Source of the DNA: Monosiga brevicollis MX1
Lineage: Eukaryota; Opisthokonta; Choanoflagellata; Craspedida; Salpingoecidae
NCBI RefSeq assembly: GCF_000002865.3
Contig: NW_001865048.1
Location: 236,759-300,758, forward strand
Direction of reading: 5' to 3'
Length of the DNA: 64,000 bases
Part shown: in pieces, positions 32,614 through 44,950 of the stretch
How positions within the stretch are numbered: the first letter of the stretch is position 1
Layout: the number at the start of each line of letters is the position of its first letter
Made by a program: the position numbers and the translations under genes
Notes under the pieces: model-generated
Told to the model about the DNA's origin: nothing
Databases searched by the model: none
The model's input: only the letters and a program-made list of their open reading frames with translations

Positions 32614-34991
32614 ATGTCCACTGCCCACTCTAGTGCTAGCCTAGCTCAAAACCGAACCCCGCCAACCAGCCCCGCCACCAACCGGCGGTTTAGCGAGCGC
32701 TTTCGCCAAATGGTTCGCTTTCTCCGACGTAAGTTTGCCATGCACGCCCTCCTCGTGGATCGTACGGTCGGGCAACCCATCGCTCTTTGCACACACTTGC
32801 CGGCCTCATGCCCGCCCTGCTTGCAGCCAATGCGGATGAAAGCAGCATCGAAGAGACCAGCACTGATGACCTACAGTATGACCTAGCAGATTTTGAAGGA
32901 GAAGGCATGGTGTTTACGGCTCGCGTAAGTCTCTATCCCCAATTGCTTGAGTGCAAGATCTACACCGGCTCATCCATGCCTCACATCTGCCCTTGGCCCA
33001 ATTCGTTCTCCCCCTCTTCCCTCCTGCCTTCGCCTCAGTTTCTCTGTTCAATGGTGGCTGACCCAGCGGATTCAGCCGAGGCCATCGTGTACAAGCTGCA
33101 AAATACCATTCGTGCAAAGGACAAGAACCCGCGCATCGTCAACGTCAAAGTTGTGTTGACAACCTCGGCTTTCAAGCTTGTCAATGCCAGCAACAATGTC
33201 AGTTGAATGCACTCTGCCCACGCCCATTCCCCACCCGGCTGTGCTAATTTTGATTCCCCCTTACCTTCATTCCCCGGCCCCGCTGCTCCTCCCCCCTTTT
33301 GCCCACACTCGCATAGCTCCCCATCTTAGCTGCCTCAATCGAAGACGTGCGCCAGTGCTTTCGTGAGATTGTGTCTGCTGATGATCTTGCCATCATGCTC
33401 GCTGTACGTGCCCAGCTCCACTTTGTTTCTTTCTCTTTCGAATAGCAAACCAAGCCCCTCCATCTATACGAACCATTTGCCTTACGCTTTCAATCTTTCT
33501 CTTTCCTAGGTGGACTTGGCACGCTTGGGCAAGCAACAAAAATGCTATGTGCTGCGCACTACCGCAGTACGACCAGAGTTGCAATGATCATGCCCTTGAC
33601 GTCTCTCTTCACTCGGCCTGTCTCTCACCGATGCTGTATCGTTTTGCATAGGCCGGAGATGTCTTCAATGCTTTGACTACCCTCATCACTCTGCTTGTGG
33701 TATCAACTTTTGGCCGCCTCGTAGCAAACCTCGTGCAAACCCGCACCCCGTGATGTCCGACTCACTGTAAACCCCGCCTTGCTGCCTGATCGCACTTGTT
33801 CTCCAGCAGTCAGCAGGCACGGGTGCAGGCGCTCAGTGCCGGCCTCAAGTACAGACGCACACGCCTCTGCGTCATCGGCGTGGCGGGCGTGGCGCCCGCG
33901 GTGCGCGACCACAGAGCGTGGATCTAGCTAGCATCCTTGAAAGGCGCTCGTCTGCTGAGAACATTGCCGACCGTCTGCCCAACCAATACCGCCTGCCCTC
34001 GTCGGGCATCGAGGCACCAGCTTCAAATGGGCCACCCCCAGTGCCCAACACACCTCGGCCCTACACCTTGCGGAGTGACCATTCCGCGTCTGGCTCCGTT
34101 AGCAGCGCCTCCGGGAGCAGCAGTGCCGGTGGTGGCCTCATCGCTTCTGATCATGGGAGTAGTGGAGAAGAGAGCGATGGTGGTCTCATTGCTTCCGATC
34201 ACGGAAGTAGCGGCGAGGACAGTGAGGACGACGATGGGGACGACGGCAGCCTCAAAAGCATGGGCTCGTCCGAGGAGGAGCGAGACGAACGTGAACGCCG
34301 AGCAAGCCAAATACTGCCAGCAGCGGTCATGCTGCGCGAGTTTGACTTCAATCTCGAGCGCGACAGCTGGTATTGTCGCGCATGCAACTTTCACAACCCA
34401 CCTCTCCAAGTTGACCAATGTGCAGAGTGCGGCGCGCTGAGCCACAAGGAAACGGTCTCTCCTTCGGTCTACAGTAATGGCCGCACCTCGCGCGAGAGTG
34501 ACATTCGCGAGGGGTTCTATCTCGTCAACGATCAGTTGTACGCCAGCGTTGTGCCCTCACGCAAAAACTCGAATGCACCGTCTGCTCAGGGCAGCTCGCA
34601 AAGTCTGCTTGCTCGCTTTGCACCGCCGCTGCCCCCACGCGGTGCCAGTGATTCAAAGCTTCTTGTTCGATCCCATACTGACAGCCTGGTCACAGGGTCC
34701 ACGTCCGCGTCGCCCTCAACCACAACATCCACGATGCATCTCGCTGACGCGAACTTGAAGCAGCCCGCCATCACTCGCAACCCTTTTGCCAGGTCTGCAA
34801 ATCGACCGGCACACGATACCACAAAGCAGCGCGCCGCACGACCCCTGTCTCTGCCACCGAACACGATCAACGAGCGGAACACGACCGCAGCGCCGACCAA
34901 GCGAGCCTCTGCCCCCACGACCAAACCCACAACCATTCGCTTTCACGCCTCGAACCCCTTTGCTCAGATGGATGAGTGCACTAATGTTTAG
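32614..34991 (+). CDS. PTB-like domain adaptor with RanBP2 zinc finger and NPF motifs
   Basis: Seven exons (32614-32728, 32827-32924, 33039-33197, 33317-33403, 33510-33566, 33652-33699, 33807-34991), all in phase, give 582 aa. Residues about 65-195 resemble a PTB/PID domain: GMVFTAR strand, SAEAIVYKL helix, IVNVKVVLTTSAFKL strands, SIEDVRQCF, KCYVLRTTAGDVFNAL C-terminal helix. A Ser/Asp-rich acidic linker with a repeated GLIASDHGSSGE follows. Next comes a RanBP2-type finger (WYCRACNF...CAEC), and two NPF tripeptides in the last 100 residues (RNPFAR, SNPFAQ), the classic EH-domain ligand. PTB plus C-terminal NPF recalls Numb-type endocytic adaptors. The finger between them is unusual. Domain calls rest on motif reading. 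Confidence 0.65.
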
Positions 34992-35548
34992 CTGGAAAGG
35001 TTTACTCATGTTTCGTTTTGCCGCCAATGTTGCTAAGCCTACTTCCTCGTTTGTGCACATTGACGAGCCGTGCGCTCACCCATTGCTGACTTGAAACAGC
35101 AAAGCGCTCTGGACCGATTTTTTTTCCCAAATGTTGCGCACCACACCACGTTCGATCGCCGCCCTGCATGTTAAAATCAAAAAAAGGGGGGGGGTCCATG
35201 GACATGTTAGAGCTCTCGGCTTGGCGTTTTTGGCGCCCTTTTCTTCTTCAGTTCCATTTCAATTTTATTCTATGCAGACCGCATGAACGAACATCTCGCA
35301 AGACAACACACTATGTACCTTCAGTAGCAGTATCTAGCTTCCTACGACTGTCTCAACGGCATAATATTCGGTGTCTCAAAACATTCGGTGTCTCGAAATT
35401 TCAATGTCGGGCGCAAGGGTGTGGGACAACAGACACGGAGAGCAGTAAAATAATAACTCAAATGATAAATAGATTTGGGTTGCAAGCATGCGTGCGTGCG
35501 TGCGTCTGAACGACCTAACCGGACCGGCCGGCTTGAAAACAGCAAAGG
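34992..35548. other. intergenic region between convergent genes
   Basis: Holds 3' flanks of the PTB adaptor and coiled-coil genes. A G-run is at about 35187-35195 and ACATTCGGTGTCTC-like sequence recurs at about 35364-35395. No gene seen. Confidence 0.5.
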
Positions 35549-35801
35549 TCAACTGTGAATGACAATCAAAGATTTAGCGTCGTCCTCGACACATGGTACC
35601 GGCGTCGTCGTTCCAGGCACATCGAGCAACTCGCTCAATTTGCGCTTGGTTGCTGTCACCTCGCGATGAACATGTTCCAAGACGTGAAGTTCCTCTCGTA
35701 GGCGAACAATTTCATGGTTGCACAAGGCCTTCACAGCAATCACATGAAAATGGGCACAGCGCGTGAGTTGCACACAAGTTTGTAGCCAATGTTTCAAGAG
35801 C

Positions 35802-35860
<59 letters not shown>

Positions 35861-38800
35861 ACCTGCTGCTCCTGGGCTAATTGCAGGTCTTCCTGATAGC
35901 GTTGAATCTCTTGTCGCAATTCTGTAACCAAAGCATCTTTCTCGCGGAGTCGCGCTGTGAGATAGCGGTATGGTTGGTCGCTTTGAGCCAGCTGCTGCTC
36001 CAAAGCCGCCGCTGCACTTTGGCTAGTCTCAAGTTCTGTGCGCATGCGCGCTGCTTCAGCCTGCGCTTCACCGAGAGATTTCCGGAGGGCCAATACCTCA
36101 CGTGACAGCTGAACCGCACGCATGCCCGCCCGATCACTCATAAGCGGACCCTACCAGGGCGTGGACGATAAAGGATGAGCAGTGTGCGACCGACCATACC
36201 GTGCCTGCTTAGGTTGAGCCATGCTTCCACACATACCGAGGCATGGCCAGCTGACGCCACATTGAGGAGCGCGTCGTCAAGTTGTTGCTCGATGGACTCA
36301 TACGCACCCAGCTTGGCCTTCAACTGCTCCGCCTACAGCACCCATGTGAATGATGCAAAAAAAAAAAAAAAAAAAAAAAAAAAACAGGAGATCATTGCAA
36401 CCATATGATCCTCATAGTACTCTCGCTTACCGTGTGTTCCATAGCGACGGTCTGGCGTTGGGCATTGAGCTCAGCCTCATGCAGGCGACGAGTCAACACC
36501 TGAGTCGTCAGCAAGCACTCATCAGCAAAAAGTTTTGGCCATCTTCAGACCTCAGTTAAAAAAGAATAAGAAATAATCAAGTAGACGAATGTTCAATAAA
36601 ACTCAAGCATCTACCTCCTTGTCTTGCTGGCTTTGGGCCAGCGCGTGGTTTGCTTTGTCCGTCTCCTGTCGTGCAAGCTCCAATGCCGTCTGCAATGTTC
36701 TCGCTGTGAGCTGAGTACTGAGCGGAAAAAGCAATGGGACAAAACTCCGCCTGGACCAGCAAAGTACCTTGGCACGGTCCAGTTCAAACTGCAAAATATG
36801 CGTGTTGGCCCGCTCCGCCGCTCCACTCGTTTCGTGTTGTATCTAAGCCCAAGCAGCCACTCAGCACGTGTGCGCAAATACAAGACCGGACAAGTCCAAG
36901 GGAGCTTACGCGCAGAGCATTGATCTCATTGGAGAGCTCTCGATTCGCTGCACGCTCCGCCTGGACGAGCATTCGCGGGAGCACACATCAGTTCCAGCGC
37001 GCAAGTCAATTTCGTGAAGTGAGGCGGGATATTGGTCACTGCCTAGCACTGTGCACACGGCGTCTGCTGAGAAACCTCACCTGGAGAAGAGCTTCACTTG
37101 CTTCACGAGCGCGAATGGCGTCATCACGCTCCCGGGTAAGGGAAGCCGTTTCCTGACGGTGGACCTCGGTGCTGCGTGCCTTGATGAGTTGCATCTCATG
37201 TTGATTCGTTTTGGTCATCTCCTGCAGCTGGCGATCAAACTCCTTCTGCAAAGACTCGCGCGACTGCGCCCTGGAAGCCAGCATGGACGGTGAAACTAGG
37301 TCGCAGCGCATGCTTGGTGTTTTGACAAAGATAAAAGCCCACAACACGCACTGCAAGGCTTCGACGATACATTGCTGCTCACGCAGCATGTCTCGGGCAT
37401 TGTTTGTTTCCTGTTCCTCGCGCCGGCGCTGGTGTTGTAGCGACTGCAGTTGCTCCTGCAAGTTGGCCATCTGCGACGAAATCCAAAAGGTGGTGAAGCG
37501 ACGGATCTGCTTCTTGCGTGCATTGATACAATAGTCCAAAGCTAACGATCGTACCTCCCATTGAAGATGGGCGTTCTTCTCCGCCATGACCTCAGCACGG
37601 TGCTGTGCGTCGCTGTGCGCAAGCTCCAGAGCATGCTGTGCGTCTTTGAACGCCTGTGACATCAAATCATGCCATAGAGATGGAAGTGAGGCTGGTTGGC
37701 AATGGCTTGGCTGCCAATAGGCAAGGTCAAGGGCCCGAAAGCAAGCCAAACCTCGGCCCCTGCAAGCTGCTTCTTGGCCTCGGTTAGTTCGCGGGTGAGT
37801 TGGTTGACATCTTGTACCAGCCGTTCGCGGTCCCGCAACATCAGTCGTTGCGCCTCGTCTGGGGAGGCAGACTCCTGTGTTGCAAAGGAATCAATGCGAT
37901 GAGAAAGTATGGCAAACTTCATCTTGAGTGGCCAGCAAGCGCTTGCATGGGCAGGCCGCACTTCAAAAACACTCAGGTGGGCCTTGGTACGAGCGAGCTC
38001 GGTGCGTGCAGAAACCAGCTGCTCGTGCAGCTCGTGCATCTACGTGGTGCGCCATCACGCGTGTTGAGTGAGGCAAAATGCAGCTGCTTGGAGAGCAAGG
38101 TATTACACAGTGCTCTCCACTTAGGAAGAGGGTTCAGGTTGGACATACTTGACTAGCATCGCTTTCGCTGGCACTCTGCAACTCTATGGCGTTCACACAA
38201 GAGCCAGAAAAGGATTGATATCAAGAAGGGATGGGCCGTACAAGACGGGACAAGTGACTCCTCAAATCGACACAAATACGGCGAGTGGCCCAAAACGGCT
38301 GGTACAAGACAAACCAGCAACTTGGTGGGCCAGGCTGTCCAGATCGGCGCTGTACTGGCCCGCAACGACATCCAACTGCAGCTTGCAACGCTACGAGACA
38401 CATCCAATGGCAGTGTAGTCCAATAACGCCGAGCCAACCCACAAGTGAGCGAGCTTGACAACACCAACGACAGGTGGGGCAAATACGCACGTTGACGGCT
38501 GTCTGGGGTCCCTGTTGCAGCGCATGCTTCGTGGCTGCGGGCAAGCGCCAGGTTTGGGGTGCTCGAAACAGGGTCTGCAAAACCTGTTGCTGCTCTTGCT
38601 GCAAGAATGCATGCCCATGTCACCAGGGTTTGCAACGGGGCCAAGGTTATTCAACAGAGCGACTTGACACTTTGAAAGCAGGCACAGCACAGCAAGTTGG
38701 AGACAATAGCGAACCGCTAGACGAGTATTTCGATCGCGTGTATTCTCGAGTTCTTGGCGCATTGCCTCCTAAACTCAACACAACGAAGGAGGTGGCGTAT

Positions 38801-39696
38801 CAATGTTTGCGGATCGACGCAGGCTTCAAACAACAGCGACTTGCATGCCTGCGCCTGCGCCGGCTGACCTTGGCATGTGTGACGGCATCGATCTGCATCT
38901 CCGAAGCCACGAGCTCCTTCTCGAGCCGAGCTGCGCGTGCCTCTGCAACATGAACTTGTTTTTTCAATTCCTCAATACTCTCACGCAGCTGCAAAAAGCA
39001 TTAAAAGGCATGATGTTCAGCTCATGTGAGTTGGTGGTTGAATGTACGTGAGGCTAGCCAGAAATCTGGGAGCGAATCAGGTGGGCGGCCGCACATGTTC
39101 AGCGTGTCGGCGTTGTTCTTCGCATTCGAGGTTGTGACGTTGCTGTATCAGAGCGGCCGTTGTGACGTGAGTGGTCGAGTTCGTAGGTCTTGACACAGGA
39201 GCTGAGGGTGAGAATGGCGCGACTTGAGCTCGAGGTTGGTGGCGATGGTTGGAATCGCGAGGCGGTGCGACCACAGCATGAACCGATCGGGGTTGATTGG
39301 TTCGTGCTGTCTGCCAGGGCCGTGATTGTTGCTGCTCGTCGTCCTGCATTCTCAGAGCCTCACCATGAGCACAGATGAAAAAAGCAGCAAAATGAGACAG
39401 CAAAACTTCTCGTACCGTATCAAAGGAGGTATTGGCGGAGTCGAGCTGCATGTCAGAGACCTCGCTGCTGGTCGAGGCTTCCAGGGCAGCGATTCGATCA
39501 TCGGCATCGGCCAGAAAGGCTCTAATGATGCGCGGACCACACAGTCAGGGCGCGTCATGAGTCTTGTCGACGTCACCCAGCAATCGATAGAATCAACCAC
39601 CCGTTCAAGCCCAAAGCCGCCACACCTCAGCCCCGCGAGCGCATCCTTATCGGCCAGCGCCGCCTGCGCCGGCTCGCCAGCCGCCTGACGCGCCAT
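35549..39696 (-). CDS. long multi-exon coiled-coil protein
   Basis: No family recognised. Many short minus-strand exons each encode heptad-rich, Gln/Glu/Arg/Leu-dominated helix, for example LSREVLALRKSLGEAQAE, LQEQLQSLQHQRRREEQE, VQDVNQLTRELTEAKKQL and LRESIEELKKQVHVAE. The last exon (about 35549-35795) ends VPGTTTPVPCVEDDAKSL plus a few residues. Such proteins often act as cytoskeletal or centrosomal scaffolds, which is only a guess here. The Met at 39696 starts a helical exon, but an acceptor (TTGCAG) about 40 bp upstream suggests an additional 5' exon. Introns carry an (AC)n tract and an A-run. Exon borders were not fully resolved. Confidence 0.55.
35803..35858. repeat. (AC)n microsatellite in an intron
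   Basis: About 28 AC units lie between the last two exons of the coiled-coil gene; on the coding strand this is (GT)n directly after the donor. Confidence 0.95.
36356..36384. repeat. poly-A run in an intron
   Basis: An A-run of about 28 bases (poly-T on the gene strand), which could serve as the polypyrimidine tract of the adjacent acceptor. Confidence 0.9.
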
Positions 39697-39786
39697 CTTC
39701 TTGTAACGGTCAGCTTGAGACTGAGACTGCAACAACAAAACACAACAACTGTTTTCTTGACAACATCATCTGCATGCTGACAAATG

Positions 39787-39892
39787 CTCTCACTCTCTCT
39801 CTCTCTCTCAAACTCTCTCTCAAACTCTCTCTCAAACTCTCAAACTCTCAAACTCAAACTCTCTCTCAAACTCTCTCTCTTCTCTCTCTCTG
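39787..39892 (+). repeat. CTCTCAAA/TC minisatellite in a divergent promoter
   Basis: TC dinucleotides interleaved with CTCTCAAA-type units, ending just upstream of the CFAP300 ATG. It lies between the divergent coiled-coil and CFAP300 genes. Confidence 0.9.
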
Positions 39893-39915
39893 TTCTTTTC
39901 TTGACAACCGACAGG

Positions 39916-41112
39916 ATGGCGGCGGCAGCTCGATTCGATTTCCAACCGCAGCTGGACGAGCTGCCCACTTTGGCACGAAAGGAGGTCCGCGACGTTTTGG
40001 CAAAATGGTGAGAGCTCTTGTTTGGAGTCATGAGATGTCGTATCCGGGTCGTGTCGAGCTCTCGCTGACAACACCACCAACAACTGCGCAGGTCGCTCGA
40101 TCAAACGTTGCGAGGGCAGCGGTTTACCTTTGACCAGCCCTATCACAGCTATGACCTCGAGGCCTTTGTCAAGGTCTGTTTGAATTCCTGTTTGCTGGAT
40201 GCATCTTGGTGCCAGGCTCTGACCGGCCGCAAATGCAGTCCTTCTTTGCCAGTCCGGCTGTGCAGCAGAAACTTCAGCTCCTCGCAACCGTCAACGGCTC
40301 CTGGGTGGCGCTCGGCCATGTCGAGGTACGCTGGCTCGTGTTGTCACAAGGAGCAATTCAGCAAGGGGCAAAACTTGGTTTTGGGGCATGTGCGACGCGG
40401 TCTTTGCGCCCGACTCTGAGCAAGTGGCTCGCGATAGGCGGAGAAGGTCGAGTACGAGCATGTCGCAACAGCGGCGTTGACAATGAGCTTCTTTGATCGC
40501 CTTTACGAGCACGGTATGTAAAGGTTCAATTGGACGCAATTCATTTGCCTTGCACCCTTTTGCATGCTTCACACATGCACGCCAATGCACGCCGCCTCGC
40601 CCATACAACCGTCTCACTTGTCTTGCCCACTGCACCTGGCGACTGGAAGAGATCATCCGGAAGAACGGTGCCATCAAAATGTGTGTGCCCGAATGGGTCG
40701 ATGGTTACGAAATTCCGTCAGAGTTGGCCAAATGCCTGATTATGGCCGAAGACGAGAGCTTTGACATCTTTGATGAGGATGAGCGTGGCGAACTTATTTT
40801 CCAGCTCTTTACCCACCTTGTCTATGGCGGCCCTCTCAATCAGGTGGGTTAGCTGACTTCAGGCGTTTGCCGAGAGACTGGGGCAGTCAGCAAGCCAGTG
40901 TTCACATCACACAATGCACGCTAACATGGGATTCTGCACGTGCATGCATGAACTCTTGCGCCTCTTGTTACCACGACTCCAGTATGAGGACAGCATTGGA
41001 CCCTACTTTGATACAACCCGAGACCTGTACAAAGATCTCGTCAGGTATACTGAGTGCCCTTTGCTTCACCTTTTGAACCCAAGTCGCTCGCTTTGGCCAG
41101 CGTCTTCTTTCG

Positions 41113-41171
<59 letters not shown>

Positions 41172-41469
41172 GCTCATTCCGGGCCTGTATGTTTAGTGTG
41201 GCCCGAGATCCAAAAGGGGAACTCTACGTCAACTCTGTCTGTGTCAAGGTGACGGCGGTGGTGAGTCGCGTAGTGTTGGCTGGCTCGTGGTGCATCTTCT
41301 TCGTAAATGGTGCTGAATCGGTGATGCCACGCTTTGCTTATACGGTGGTCGACAGGACGATCGACCTCTGTTCCCCACAACACACCCCGTGCAGAACGCT
41401 CTCTACCTAATCATCAACCCGGGCAAAAAGACTGTCAATGTACTCTATAATGCCTGGTGTGGCAATTAA
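39916..41469 (+). CDS. CFAP300: CFAP300 (C11orf70-type), cilium dynein-arm assembly factor
   Basis: CFAP300 is needed to assemble or transport outer and inner dynein arms of motile cilia. Eight exons (39916-40007, 40092-40173, 40239-40325, 40438-40513, 40650-40843, 40983-41044, 41197-41260, 41356-41469) give 256 aa in consistent phase; human is about 267. Family marks: EWVDGYEIPSELAK, ELIFQLFTHLVYGGPLNQ, YEDSIGPYF, LYKDLVSVARDPKGEL, and the C-terminal hydrophobic KKTVNVLYNAW. The start follows the CTCTCAAA tract by 24 bp. Its presence implies a motile flagellum with dynein arms, as in choanoflagellates. Intron 6 holds a long (GTT)n repeat. Confidence 0.9.
41112..41172 (+). repeat. (GTT)n trinucleotide repeat in CFAP300 intron 6
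   Basis: About 20 GTT units within the 152-bp intron, making up some 40% of it. It encodes poly-Val/Cys/Asn only if the intron is wrongly translated. Confidence 0.95.
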
Positions 41470-41871
41470 TTCGCTGCGCGAAAGATACAGGACTCTTGCG
41501 CGTGACATTGGCAGCGTTGCAATAAACTCGGGTGTCCCTGTGCAGAGGCTACAGACGAGTACATCGAGACACGCAGAGAAAAGGCACCAATTCTTCGGGA
41601 GGCTGACCACGGAGAACAAAAAAAACAGAGGAGAGCAAACACAAGTTACGTGCAACACATCTTTCAGACAGGCCAAAAAAAAAAAGAAAACAAGCACAAG
41701 CAAAAGGAATCGAGACATGGACAAGACATGCAAAGATGGTAAACTCGAGAAGGTTTGAGCAAGGGATGAATCGAGGGGATGAAAACGAATAGACAAAAGA
41801 ACCAAAAACGGAATCGAGCTTTTTCCAAGACTCTTCAGGGGTCAAGCAACATGACTTGTTGACTGTGTTCT
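41470..41871. other. intergenic region between convergent genes
   Basis: CFAP300 and MFSD1 3' flanks. An A-rich stretch at about 41617-41705 could hold the MFSD1 3' UTR (T-rich on its strand). No gene seen. Confidence 0.5.
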
Positions 41872-44800
41872 TTACTTGAGAACGCTTGGTGCACGGTGGC
41901 GGACCTGGAGAAGATTTTGAAAATTGAGCGAGAAAATGAGAAAAGTCGAGAGCCGTTGTGCCATGACTGTAGCACACGGCCTGCAGCGCGTGACGTACCA
42001 TCATCGACTGAGCCACGCCAGCTGGCAACTGAAGACCCAGCTTGGACATGAGACGGTTGCGCAACTGCATTCGCGATTGCGGCTTGACGAGACGGTCCTC
42101 ATAAACGCTTTCCTCTTGCTTAATTTCGGCGGCACTTTTGGCAGCTACACGCAGGTAATTTAAAGGGTCAGTACATCGCTCGTAATGCTTTGGCTGACAT
42201 TGTAGCCTGAACGCGGTGCAATGCCACCATACCATCTTCAATCTGCTGACGGACTTGCGCACTCAAGTTGAGCGGGCCCGTCTTGGCCGCATCGTCCAGG
42301 TACAAAAGGACACAGGTCATCAGTGCCAGGCAAATGCAAGCACAAAAGAAGACCTCGAGCCACAAGTAGCCCTGCCACGTGGTGGATGGGGGGGAGTGCA
42401 AGATGGTAGCGTGAGATTCCAGGCTGGTCTATCGACGTTTTTGGCTGCGGTCGATGGGACCGGCGTGTGAACCGACCTTTGAGTCCATGATAAGGCCAGA
42501 GACCATGCTGATCACGGCAAGACCCAGATTCTGGACAGCCTGCATGAAGCCGTACGCCGTGCCAAGCTGATGCTCGGGGACGATATAGGCCACCATCGGC
42601 CACAGCGCGCTGGCCAACATGGAATAGGCAATACCCATGATCACCACGGGTACAAAGGGGTTGATGAACGTATATGCAAGAAGTGCATGTGCGCCGAGCG
42701 TCGTGGCGATGGCCACCAAACACTGCAAATGCCATGCCCACCAAACCCAAGTCAGTCAAGAGCAAGAAGAAAAAAAACATTGACTGCCAACAAGCCACTG
42801 TCTCAAAAAAAAGAGACCGCCCAGGCCCTCTTGAAACATGAAGTCAAGAAACGTGGTGGCGAGTGAGAATGAAGGCATGCTTGGCCTACCCAGGTCAGAT
42901 TACGGCCCAACAAGTCCACGCCGTAGCCAAAGAGTGGGGAAGCCACGGCAGAAATGGTATATACTAGGCTGTTGGCGGTTGAGGCGGTGCCAGCTGGCAG
43001 GCCAAACTTTTGTTCATACAGTGCCAAGGCGAGGCCAATAAAGGGGAAAATGGCCACATCTACAAGGCCGCAGACAAAACAAGGTGGTAAAGCCCACCAA
43101 GCAAATGATATTCAGCAACATTCCAGCCACCGTCAAATGAACGAAGAGGCGTGAGCAAGAAAACGTGCGGGCCCAACGCGCTTGTCCCCAAGGGAAGGCA
43201 GGGAAGGCTTGGAGCAAAGAAGGGAGTTGAAGCAAGGGGGAGAGGGGACGCACAGTAGGCAACGCAAACGATGGAGATGAGCCAGAAGCTGTAGGGGAAG
43301 GAAAGAATGTCCTTGAGCTGAATCTTTTCGCCCACTTCAGCGGCGCCACGCCCCAAAATCCGTTGCGCTCGCTACAGATCAATGGCAAGCGATACGTGTC
43401 ATGATCAGTGGGGACCATTTCCACCTGTTTTGGTCAAGCCAAGGCCATGGCAAGGCGAGGAAACTTACGCGGTCCAGAAAGGCAGCAGCAAAAGCAGTGA
43501 GCAAGCTAAAAATGCAAAGGGCGGCACCAACCCAGAGGGCGGTACCAAGAACACGGTGGCCGCCCTCGCCATCGCCAATGGCGTTGTAAATGGGCTATGA
43601 AAGGAAGGCAAAGAGAGGACACCCGGGTGAGAGAACATGGGAGGCGTGTGGATAGAGAAGTGCCGCTGGGGCGGCGCAAGCTCAACGTACACCCATGGTG
43701 ATCATGTTGACAGTGCTGCCAACACGACTGAAAGAGAGTTGGAGACCAAAGACCATGTTTAGTTCACGGCCCTTGAACCATGACACGGCATAAGTGTTCT
43801 GGGCCACGGCAAGGTTCTCGCCACCGAGACCGAAGATGAGGCGACCGACGAGAATGAGGGGGTAGCTTCCAATGGAAGCACCGACCGCGCACACACACTA
43901 CTCGCGATCAGACACGGGGTGGGATCATGAAGGGCATGAGGACGAGATGCAAGCATGCTGGAAGTGCTCCTGTTTAGAGGGCCGATAATGGGGCTGTGCG
44001 AGCCCAAAGCCACGAGAGCAAGCGTGGCCGCGGCACGAATGAAGCCAACCTGTCCTGCAGCGACGAAAGAGGCAAAGAGAATGGCGCTGAGACGGAGACC
44101 AAGAACCTGAGGAACCACGGGGTAAGCGACAAGTGAGGAAGAAGAATAGAGTTCAACTTCAAAATCAAGAGTGCGAGAAGGGCAGGAAGCCGTTAATGAT
44201 GCTCGATGAGAGAGAGGGTACCTTGTCCATCAGAAACCCGCCAATGAAGCAAAGGACGACGTTGGGCCAGGAGTAGAGGGAGTACATGAGCACTGTGAGC
44301 GAGAAGCATGCGTTTGAGGGTTAGGGAGGCTCGCATGAGTACGACTGTCATGGCTGGAAAGATCCGTCTTGTTTCAAAGTCCACGCACTAAATTGACTGG
44401 TGTTAATGTCCATATCCTACTCCACAGAACGACATGAGCAGATGTCAAAACCCATGACCAATCGGACCAAGCGCGTTCGGGTGGACAATGCGCACTCACC
44501 TTTTTGAACTGTGACTGAAGCGCGGCGGGGTTGTCATAGACTATCAGCATCAAAAGCGGCAAAATTGGTTAAGTCGTGTTTGAAAGTGGTGCAGGCTGGG
44601 GTGATCCAGGCCGAGGGTAGGCAAGCTGGAGGTGGCAAGGCTCACCAAAGTAGTTGCCAAAGGACAAGAAGCAGATCAGAAGAAGAAAGATGAAGCTAAC
44701 GGGACGGGCCAGCATACGGGGTTAAGGACAAGTTTTAAATTCCTGTAAGCCCAAAGGGGGCGGCCGAGGAAAGGAACGAAAAGTGGTTCCAGTTGAGCAC

Positions 44801-44950
44801 GACGGACCGGTGGCTCCAATGGACGGGATTGCAGGCATTGCAGCCCTCGTAGACAAACTCATCCTCGCTGACGACGCTCTGGTTAGAGCGAGAGCTTGTC
44901 TGCCGCTCCCGCGGCTCGGGCGGCAGCAGCCGATCTGTGTCCTTGTCCAT
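41872..44950 (-). CDS. MFSD1: MFSD1-type major facilitator transporter
   Basis: A 12-helix MFS carrier; animal MFSD1 is lysosomal and exports dipeptides. In order on the minus strand: N-terminal tail with DTDRLL (44950 on), YDNPAALQSQF, ENLAVAQNTYAVSWFKG, NMVFGLQLSFSRVGSTVNM, AIFPFIGLALALYEQKFG, VPEHQLGTAYGFMQAVQN and GYLWLEVFFCACI, all near-identical to MFSD1 signatures. The C-terminal tail (LVKPQSRMQLRNRL) ends about 41872 after a last small exon; this end is the least certain part. The acidic-dileucine DTDRLL fits the [DE]xxxL[LI] lysosomal sorting signal. Many short introns; exact borders not all set. Confidence 0.88.
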
